From an uncultured Eubacteriales bacterium (GTDB taxonomy: Bacteria > Bacillota > Clostridia > Lachnospirales > Lachnospiraceae), in NCBI GenBank assembly GCA_900321145.1, contig ONVB01000206.1:1-48633 (forward strand): a DNA stretch of 48,633 nt, read 5' to 3'. Shown piece after piece: positions 25,339-32,003 of the stretch (position 1 is its first letter; each line of letters starts with the position of its first letter). The notes under the pieces are model-generated. The model saw nothing but the letters and a program-made list of their open reading frames with translations. It searched no databases and was not told where the DNA came from. Both the position numbers and the translations under genes were made by a program.

Positions 25339-27484
25339 TCCGAAGGTTAAGAAAAAGCATAATCTTGCGAAGAGAATATCCAAGTTTATATTCACGGTAA
25401 ACTCCCTGATCATAATTCTGATCCTTGTCATAACAACTTTTGAGTCGTATTTTCTGACATCAAGAGTATATAAGGAAAAGACTATGCAGGTGGCCGAAAG
25501 TCTTGCGGGAACGGTTGACGGCCAGGGAATCCGTGTACTGTTGGACATCATCGTGACAGACGAATATCAGAGCTTAAGAGCTGAGGCTGAAGCAAAAAAC
25601 GATGAGCAGATGATCGTAGATTATTTTAATGAGCATATTAATGTCGCGGGGGAAGGATTTACGGAGGGTTATGACCTGTTCACGGCTCTCGTTAATTATG
25701 CCATTGATTCGATAAATAAACTCAGAGATGACATGGATGTACAGTACCTGTATGTGGATTATATCAAAGACGGTTATTCTTACAACATCTATGACCCTGA
25801 TGACATATTCTTTTCAATGGGTAAAAAAACAAAGCTTGACGATGCTTTTGAGAATATGAAAGGGAACGAAAGGGTTGAACCGAGAACCTCGCGTACCGAA
25901 TACGGCTGGTTGGCGACCGGAGGCGTTCCTATATACGATCGCGAAGGCAATGCGGTAGCTATCGCCTTTTGTGATATCAATATGAATGTGGTTATAAAGG
26001 AATCTCTTACGTTTTCGTTCTCGGTGCTTGTAGCAGCGTTTATAGCTTTGTTCCTGATATCCTTTAAACTTAAGGGAATGGTGCAAAAGAGGATTACGGC
26101 CCCTGTTGAACAGTTAACCGATGCAAATGATAAGTTTGCGGAGAAGAAGGGCGATGCCTACACCAAGGAGGATATAATCCGGCTCGATATAAATACGGGT
26201 GACGAGATAGAAGAGCTGTATCATGCGACAAGGTTCATGCAGGCGAGTATCATTGATTATATGGAGAATCTGACCAAGGTGACGGCGGAGAAGGAGAGGA
26301 TAGGAGCCGAGCTCAACGTCGCCACGCAGATCCAGGCGGATATGCTTCCGAGGATATTCCCCCCATTCCCCGAGAGGGATGACTTCGACATCTATGCCTA
26401 TATGACGCCGGCGAAGGAGGTCGGGGGTGACTTTTATGACTTCTTCCTGATAGACGACAAGCACATGGGACTTGTTATGGCGGATGTGTCGGGTAAGGGA
26501 GTACCTGCCGCACTCTTTATGGTCATAGCAAAGACTCTTATCAAAAACCGAGCCATGAACGGGGAACTCTCACCGGCGATCATATTGTCAAATGTTAATG
26601 ATCAGCTGTGTGAGGGAAACGAAGCGGAGCTTTTCGTCACGGTATGGCTTGCCATAATCGACCTGAATACCGGTAAGGGCAAGGCGGCAAATGCGGGACA
26701 TGAACACCCGGCGTTACGGCGGAAGGACGGCAGCTATGAGCTTGTGGAATACAAGCACTCCATGGCGGTTGCCACCTTCGAAGGTCTTCCGTTCAAAGAG
26801 CATGAATTTGAGCTTCATCCCGGTGACAGCCTGTTTGTATATACAGACGGTGTACCTGAAGCAACCAATATAAACAATGAGCTCTACGGCACGGACAGGA
26901 TGCTTGAAGCACTGAACAAAGATCCTGATGCTTCGCAGGAGCAGATACTTAAAACAGTCAAGACCAGCGTGGACGAATTCGTGGGCGAATGCGATCCTTT
27001 TGACGATCTTACAATGCTTGGGTTTAAATACTATGGAAATAAAACCAAAAAAGGGGTGGTAACAATGAACGGCAATGCCAAGGAACTTGATGTGGAAGCT
27101 ACAGACGAGATGCTTGATACGGTTATCGACTTCGTGAACGAAGAACTTGAAAAAGCCGGAGCCGACATGAAGGCTACAACTCAGATCGACGTTGCTGTCG
27201 AGGAGCTTTTTGTGAATATTGCTCATTATGCATACAATCCTGATACGGGCCCGGCAAAGGTCAGGATCGAGGTTGACGACGATCCGCTCGCGGTTTCCAT
27301 TACGTTCTTTGATAACGGCATTCCTTACGATCCGCTCGCCAAACCAGACCCGGATGTCAGCTTGTCAGTGGAGGAGAGACAGATAGGCGGTCTGGGCATA
27401 TTCATGGTCAAGAAGAGCATGGATAATGTGGAGTATGAGTATAAGGACGGTCAGAATGTACTTAAGATAACAAAGAAACTTTGA
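25331..27484 (+). CDS. Membrane SpoIIE-type PP2C phosphatase fused to RsbW-like ATPase domain
   Basis: This is a 717-residue protein. TM 1 (about 22-43), an extracellular sensor (45-222), TM 2 (226-245) and a HAMP-like linker lead to a coiled coil. A PP2C/SpoIIE domain follows (about 345-565) with the metal motifs AKEVGGDFYDF and MADVSGKGVPAALFM, then NAGHEHP and DDLTMLG. Residues 585-717 form a GHKL ATPase of the RsbW/anti-sigma type (VEELFVNIAHYAY, then IGGLGIFMVKKSMD). Such proteins control partner switching by dephosphorylating and phosphorylating STAS-domain antagonists. No STAS protein or sigma factor is in the window. It probably takes its signal together with the preceding propeller-MFS protein. 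Confidence 0.88.
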   Translation: MNNPKVKKKHNLAKRISKFIFTVNSLIIILILVITTFESYFLTSRVYKEKTMQVAESLAGTVDGQGIRVLLDIIVTDEYQSLRAEAEAKNDEQMIVDYFNEHINVAGEGFTEGYDLFTALVNYAIDSINKLRDDMDVQYLYVDYIKDGYSYNIYDPDDIFFSMGKKTKLDDAFENMKGNERVEPRTSRTEYGWLATGGVPIYDREGNAVAIAFCDINMNVVIKESLTFSFSVLVAAFIALFLISFKLKGMVQKRITAPVEQLTDANDKFAEKKGDAYTKEDIIRLDINTGDEIEELYHATRFMQASIIDYMENLTKVTAEKERIGAELNVATQIQADMLPRIFPPFPERDDFDIYAYMTPAKEVGGDFYDFFLIDDKHMGLVMADVSGKGVPAALFMVIAKTLIKNRAMNGELSPAIILSNVNDQLCEGNEAELFVTVWLAIIDLNTGKGKAANAGHEHPALRRKDGSYELVEYKHSMAVATFEGLPFKEHEFELHPGDSLFVYTDGVPEATNINNELYGTDRMLEALNKDPDASQEQILKTVKTSVDEFVGECDPFDDLTMLGFKYYGNKTKKGVVTMNGNAKELDVEATDEMLDTVIDFVNEELEKAGADMKATTQIDVAVEELFVNIAHYAYNPDTGPAKVRIEVDDDPLAVSITFFDNGIPYDPLAKPDPDVSLSVEERQIGGLGIFMVKKSMDNVEYEYKDGQNVLKITKKL

Positions 27485-27544
27485 TTAAGGCATTGATAAA
27501 AATTATGATAATCTGTTTTTTTGCGTGATTTACATAATTTTTGA

Positions 27545-27573
27545 TTGTAAGATTATAAAAAAAATGGTAAAAT
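27545..27573 (+). promoter_or_regulatory. Candidate promoter of the kinase-regulator pair
   Basis: TTGTAA (27545-27550) and TAAAAT (27568-27573) are separated by 17 nt in an AT-rich intergenic region. The -35 is a partial match. It would give a leader of about 70 nt. Confidence 0.45.
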
Positions 27574-27588
27574 CAAACATGTGTGTGA

Positions 27589-27616
27589 CAAGCGTTTAGC
27601 TCCGGCTTAAAGCTTG
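27589..27616 (+). promoter_or_regulatory. UCCG-tetraloop hairpin in the kinase leader
   Basis: CAAGCGTTTAGC (27589-27600) pairs with GCTTAAAGCTTG (27605-27616) with two mismatches around a C(TCCG)G loop, a stable UNCG-type tetraloop in RNA. No T-run follows, so it is more likely a leader structure than a terminator. It ends 20 nt before the ribosome site. Confidence 0.45.
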
Positions 27617-27647
27617 CAAGATATGTTTGATAGCTCAAGGGGAAAAC

Positions 27648-28406
27648 ATGTTGATCGATGAAATCGATAATAACAGAATCCTGTTCATATATGCCATAGC
27701 GGTTACAGTTGCGCTCGTGGGTCTTATATGCTATTTGATCGTTTCAAATACCAAAAAGAAGGCTCAGACGGAACGGATAGAGAAGGCCAAGCTTGAGATC
27801 ATGTTCAGCCAGATCAGGCCGCATTTTGTGTATAATGTTCTCAATTCCATTTACTATCTGTGTGAGATAGATCCGTTGAAGGCACAGAGAGCCATAGAGA
27901 ACTTTGCTGATTATATGCGTACCAATCTTGACTCTATAGACGGTCAGAGTCTTGTTTCTTTTGATGAGGAGATGACTCATATCGAGAAGTATATGGAGCT
28001 TGAGAAGATGCGTTTCGGCGACGATCTGACCGTTAATTATGACATTAAGGTGAGGGACTTTAAGCTCCCGTCCCTTTCCATACAGCCGCTCATGGAAAAT
28101 GCGGTAAAGCACGGAGTCGGGGCAAGCGAAAACGGCGGGAGCGTGACACTTTCGACGGAGGAGACGGCTCAGGATTATGTGATCACGGTCAGTGATTCCG
28201 GTGTGGGCTACAACCCTCATTTCAAGAGCAGGCATAGCGGAGAACAGAGCTCAAACAAGTCTCATATCGGTCTTTCGAATGTGCGCGAGAGACTTGGGAT
28301 GATGTGCGGAGGAAAGGTAGATATATATACAGCCGACGGTAAAGGGACAAGGGTTGTGGTACGTATACCCAAGACGAGCAAGGTCGGCAAAAAATACAAC
28401 AAATGA
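27648..28406 (+). CDS. LytS-type sensor histidine kinase with minimal membrane anchor
   Basis: This is a 252-residue kinase of the His_kinase (PF06580) family. One TM segment (about 11-33) is followed directly by the dimerisation/phospho-acceptor motif QIRPHFVYNVLNSIYYL with His59. The ATPase domain has the N-box SIQPLMENAVKHGVG, the G1 box SDSGVGY and a final G-rich GLSNVRERLGMM. There is no extracellular domain, so the signal is probably sensed in the membrane or passed from a partner. ATG 27648 is chosen over TTG 27627 because AAGGGG lies 7 nt upstream. The response regulator gene follows 34 nt later, so the two form a cognate pair. Confidence 0.9.
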   Translation: MLIDEIDNNRILFIYAIAVTVALVGLICYLIVSNTKKKAQTERIEKAKLEIMFSQIRPHFVYNVLNSIYYLCEIDPLKAQRAIENFADYMRTNLDSIDGQSLVSFDEEMTHIEKYMELEKMRFGDDLTVNYDIKVRDFKLPSLSIQPLMENAVKHGVGASENGGSVTLSTEETAQDYVITVSDSGVGYNPHFKSRHSGEQSSNKSHIGLSNVRERLGMMCGGKVDIYTADGKGTRVVVRIPKTSKVGKKYNK

Positions 28407-28440
28407 TAATACTCTTAAATGATCAGGGGGGTGAGATGTA

Positions 28441-29244
28441 TTGGAGATTATTGCAGTTGATGACGAACAGTTGTCGCTCGACGGGATAATCGCTGCACTT
28501 GGTAAAATAAATATCGATGCCAATGTGAAGGGCTTTAAGAAAGCTTCGGAAGCTTTAGAGTATGCATATACTCACAAGATAGATGTAGCTTTTTTGGATA
28601 TCCAGATGAGGGGCGTGACGGGTATGGAGCTCGCGGAGGATCTGAAAAAGCTTCATCCCTATCTGAATGTCATATTTACGACGGGTTTTTCGGAGTATGC
28701 GGGCGAAGCCCTGGATATGCACGCAAGCGGCTATATCATGAAACCGGTCACGGTTGAAAAGGTAAAGAAGGAACTGAGCGATCTCAGGTACAGCAGCTCA
28801 AGCGGAGAGAGCAAGAAGAAATTCAGGATCGTGACATTTGGCAATTTTGCGGTGTTTGACGGTGAAAATCCGGTCAAGTTCAAGTACAGAAAAAGCTATG
28901 AGGTTTTAGCCTACTTAGTCGACCGGCACGGCTCCTTTGCTTCAAATGGTGAGCTTATCGCCGCCCTCTGGGAGGACGACAGTGATTATGAAGGCCGTAT
29001 TTCCTACCTGAACAACATAAGGGCGGATATAAAAAATACCATGGCGGCTCTCGGCTACGGTGATATTATTCTAAGGCAGAGAGGTCACCTGGCCATAGAT
29101 GTAAACGAAGTGGACTGTGATTATTTCAGATACATCAACGGTGACAAGGATGCTCTAAAGAGCTACCACGGTGAGTACATGAGCCAGTTTTCCTGGGCCG
29201 AGCTTACCAATGCAAGCCTCATGAACGATGCGGGGCTGCTGTGA
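28441..29244 (+). CDS. Response regulator with SARP-like winged-helix output
   Basis: This is a 267-residue regulator. The N-terminal receiver (1-118) has the acidic pair Asp7/Asp8, phospho-acceptor Asp53 (VAFLDIQMRG), a Thr in IFTTGFSEYA and Lys in YIMKP. Residues about 125-225 form a winged helix of the AfsR/SARP type: FGNFAVFDG, then FKYRKSYEVLAYLVDRHG and IAALWEDD, with a short trailing segment ending YHGEYMSQFSWAE as in SARP BTAD starts. SARP proteins activate promoters by binding direct repeats in 11-bp phase. Three such sites occur downstream, the first overlapping this gene's stop codon. It starts at TTG behind GGGGGGTGAG. It is the best candidate regulator of the injection-system genes. 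Confidence 0.88.
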   Translation: MEIIAVDDEQLSLDGIIAALGKINIDANVKGFKKASEALEYAYTHKIDVAFLDIQMRGVTGMELAEDLKKLHPYLNVIFTTGFSEYAGEALDMHASGYIMKPVTVEKVKKELSDLRYSSSSGESKKKFRIVTFGNFAVFDGENPVKFKYRKSYEVLAYLVDRHGSFASNGELIAALWEDDSDYEGRISYLNNIRADIKNTMAALGYGDIILRQRGHLAIDVNEVDCDYFRYINGDKDALKSYHGEYMSQFSWAELTNASLMNDAGLL

Positions 29245-29273
29245 CTAAAGTGTGACTGTTTTTAATCTATAAT
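29241..29273 (+). promoter_or_regulatory. Direct-repeat activator box and -10 (promoter 1)
   Basis: GTGACT at 29241-29246 and again at 29252-29257 (11-bp phase) is followed by exactly 10 nt and TATAAT (29268-29273). The normal -35 position is occupied by non-consensus CTAAAG within the repeats, so activation is expected to need a bound protein. It drives the 29324 gene and probably the three genes after it. Confidence 0.82.
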
Positions 29274-29323
29274 TAAACGATTTATTATATCAGGATCGAT
29301 ATCGGAGAAAGGAAGTTTAGCAT

Positions 29324-31114
29324 ATGAACAATAACAAGCTCTATCCATTTGAGAGAAACAGGTACTATGCGGGCAAGATGCTCACAAGTTCCGATTTTCA
29401 GACGGAACAGACTTACTTTAACAACAAGAGACGCTTTTTGAATACTTTGATGTACGGCTCGGGTGTTGTATGCGGTCTCGGTGTTTTCTCTTTGGACGAC
29501 CTCTCAATCTTGGTTGAGAGCGGTGTGGCCATAGACGGTATGGGAAGAGAGATCGTGATCGAGTCTTCCGTCGTAAAGAAGCTTTCCGCGGTTGACGGCT
29601 TTGAGAAGCTTAAGAGCAATGATGTGTCGCTGTGCCTTTCGTATCAGGAGAAGGAAGTGCACACGGTCTATGCGATCAACCAGGTAAATACAGACAGAGA
29701 GTATGAGTATAACCGTATCTCGGAGGGTTACAGGCTCTTCCTCATCGACAAGTCCGATATACCGCTTTCTTTCGAGCTTGAATCAGAATTCCTTGCAAAA
29801 GGTGAGCTTTTTGCAGATGAAAACTTCCGCGCAGAGATAATGATGCCGGCGACTGTGAGTCGCGGCAAGAATGTAAAGGCAGTCATAAGAGTGACCAAGC
29901 TTTCGGACAAGGATGTCAGGTTCTCTTATCATGCAAACCTCCAGATACCGGCCTTCAATGCACCGGACGGCACAAGGGAGATTGAGATAGCTATAGACGA
30001 TCTTATACTCGATCCCGGCAAGACCAAGGATTTTGACTATTGGATGATAGTGGATGACACTCCGGCCATCGAGACCAATGTCATCTTAAAGAGCGGTTCG
30101 GCAGTAGCTTACGAAAACGGCGAGCCGATCACGGCACCGGGTAACTTTACCTTAAGGGTTCTTCTTTCGGACGCAAAGCCGAGAGAACTCGTTACCACAG
30201 AGATAGGTCGCATGAACCTTGAGATGATGGGAATAGGAACCCAGGGTGATTATATAAGACTTGCCGACTTAAAGCTTGTAAGAACGGATCAGGCTTATAT
30301 CATAGAGCAGGTAAACGAGAACAGGATAAAGAAGTACGTGACAGCGCCCTCACAGGAGCTTTTGCGCGAAGGTTATATGGAGTTCTTCACCAAGGAAGCC
30401 GATATAGCTCCGGGCGTAGTTCAGGTGAGCAGCGATGTGGCAGAGCGTCCCGGAAGAAATATCGATATCAGGCAGCCGCAGCTTGCTACAGGCGTACTCG
30501 AGATACCTCTCGGTGAGAATCCGAGAAAGGGAGAGATATACTATTCCGGCGAGATCATGCACGGTCTCGGACGGGGCAATGTTTATGTGGAGGTCGGCTA
30601 CGAATTCCTCAACGAAGACGATTCTATATCGTCAAGTTCGAAGAGCACCATCTTCGGCAATCCGGAATTCTTTAACGGCGAACAGATGACCGTTGTAAAT
30701 GCCGAGACGGCGATCAGAGTATTGAATGATAAGGGAAGCTTTATAGTAGCGGCCAAGCTTCTTGAAAATGTAGATTATCTTATGCTCACATACCGCTGGG
30801 TAGCGGTTAAGTTCCCGGCAGGAAATGACCTCGAGCTTGAGGAGGATGTGACAGGCAAGAGTATTTCGGCCATTACACCTACCGTTGTTCTCGGAACCAA
30901 GGAGAGTCATTTCTTCGGAGTTGAATATCACAATATGGATGCGGTTTCCATCGCATACGAGCTCACCGAGCCCGGAAGCGGTGAGATCACCGCAGACGGT
31001 ATATACACTGCACCGAACAAGGAAGGCGTATACGAGATATGTATCTACTGCACGGATATGCCTATCATATGCACCTACGCTTATGCGATAGTAAAGAAGA
31101 AGGGTCTGGAGTGA
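29324..31114 (+). CDS. CIS-associated protein with conserved DFQxEQ...GVVCGL N-terminus
   Basis: This is a 596-residue protein with no signal peptide or TM segment. The N-terminal ~90 residues (RYYAGKMLTSSDFQTEQTYF, then GSGVVCGLGV and GVAIDGMGREIVI) match a family I recall being encoded in extracellular-contractile-injection-system clusters; its role is not settled. The rest is beta-rich. The C-terminus (about 510-596) looks like an Ig-like domain with GEITADGIYTAPNKEGVYEI. Beta-sandwich decoration of a baseplate or an adaptor is plausible. It is the first gene after promoter 1 and is followed 4 nt later by a tail-anchored protein, so the two may form a cytoplasm-to-membrane link. Confidence 0.68.
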   Translation: MNNNKLYPFERNRYYAGKMLTSSDFQTEQTYFNNKRRFLNTLMYGSGVVCGLGVFSLDDLSILVESGVAIDGMGREIVIESSVVKKLSAVDGFEKLKSNDVSLCLSYQEKEVHTVYAINQVNTDREYEYNRISEGYRLFLIDKSDIPLSFELESEFLAKGELFADENFRAEIMMPATVSRGKNVKAVIRVTKLSDKDVRFSYHANLQIPAFNAPDGTREIEIAIDDLILDPGKTKDFDYWMIVDDTPAIETNVILKSGSAVAYENGEPITAPGNFTLRVLLSDAKPRELVTTEIGRMNLEMMGIGTQGDYIRLADLKLVRTDQAYIIEQVNENRIKKYVTAPSQELLREGYMEFFTKEADIAPGVVQVSSDVAERPGRNIDIRQPQLATGVLEIPLGENPRKGEIYYSGEIMHGLGRGNVYVEVGYEFLNEDDSISSSSKSTIFGNPEFFNGEQMTVVNAETAIRVLNDKGSFIVAAKLLENVDYLMLTYRWVAVKFPAGNDLELEEDVTGKSISAITPTVVLGTKESHFFGVEYHNMDAVSIAYELTEPGSGEITADGIYTAPNKEGVYEICIYCTDMPIICTYAYAIVKKKGLE

Positions 31115-31118
31115 TCAG

Positions 31119-31961
31119 ATGGTTTTTCAGTCACAGAAGATGCAGCTCAAGAGCGTCAGGGTAGTATTAAAGAATGCCGTAAATGAGCTGTATGTATGCA
31201 GAAATGTAAATGAGAGCGGCGGAGGTTTTTACTCCGTCATATGCGTAAAGGATCACGAGGTCGTAAAGCGCTTCCTTTCCATATGCGAGACCACAGAGGT
31301 CAAGGGTGACTTTTTTGTGGACTGCTTCTCGGACGGTGACAACCAGATTATCGTCTTCCCTTACAACAGGGAGAGAAATCTGTTTGATTTCTATCGCCCG
31401 GATGTTCTCTCGCTTTCGGAGTGTGAGGATGTATGCATAAATGTGATCATCGCATGCATGAGCGCAAGACTTCCATGGCAGCTTTTGTATCTCATCTTAA
31501 AGCAGAGACAACTTAATCTTTCGCGTGACGGTTCGGTATATCCCAGTTATTTTATGGATTTTTCCGAGCTTAAGGATGATGTTTCGGAGAAGGAATGCAC
31601 GGTAAAATGTGCCGAGATACTGCTTGAGCTTCTTCGCCCGAAGGAGGGCAGACAGGCTAACAGTTTGAAGCTCCTCGAAAAGAAAGTAGGCAAGCAGAGC
31701 TATACAAGGTTTGTCGAACTCTACAAGGATGTGCGTATCTCAGCTGCGCCTCGTGAGAAGGCCGGCTTGTGGAGGCGCATTAAAGCGTGGTTTTCGCGCA
31801 ACAAGGACAGGCTGTTCAGAGTGCTGCTTTGGATAAGCATCCTGCTTGCGCTTTTTGTGATACTGTCGTTTTTGACGCAGCTTATCTTCGGGGATGTCCC
31901 GTGGCTGAGACTGTTTATCAACAGCTTTGATGTCATAGGAACAGAGAGTCTGCTGCAGTAA
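31119..31961 (+). CDS. Tail-anchored protein with pseudokinase-like N-terminal region (tentative)
   Basis: This is a 280-residue protein. Residues 1-200 are soluble. Fragments recall a stripped-down protein kinase (YSVICVKDHEVVKRF, IIVFPYNRERNLFDF, then LNLSRDGSVYPSYFMDFSEL in the place of the catalytic and DFG loops), but no catalytic HRD or intact DFG is present. A basic stretch (WRRIKAWFSRNKDRLFR) leads into one TM helix (about 232-255), leaving a short external tail. The same soluble-pseudokinase-plus-TM layout is known for EssB of type VII secretion; similarity here is by layout only. It could anchor the preceding protein, or the CIS, to the membrane. Confidence 0.5.
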   Translation: MVFQSQKMQLKSVRVVLKNAVNELYVCRNVNESGGGFYSVICVKDHEVVKRFLSICETTEVKGDFFVDCFSDGDNQIIVFPYNRERNLFDFYRPDVLSLSECEDVCINVIIACMSARLPWQLLYLILKQRQLNLSRDGSVYPSYFMDFSELKDDVSEKECTVKCAEILLELLRPKEGRQANSLKLLEKKVGKQSYTRFVELYKDVRISAAPREKAGLWRRIKAWFSRNKDRLFRVLLWISILLALFVILSFLTQLIFGDVPWLRLFINSFDVIGTESLLQ

Positions 31962-32003
31962 AACGGGGATAAACCGCAATGAACTAATAAGGATGGAGAG
32001 AGT

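Noticed and set aside
22325..27484. Additional GTGACT-type boxes before the signalling genes
   Set aside because: I looked through the gaps before 12209, 13396, 18816, 27648, 32004, 34562, 38175, 41030, 46002, 46406 and 48158 and saw no paired GTGACT at 11-bp spacing; only the three promoters listed qualify.
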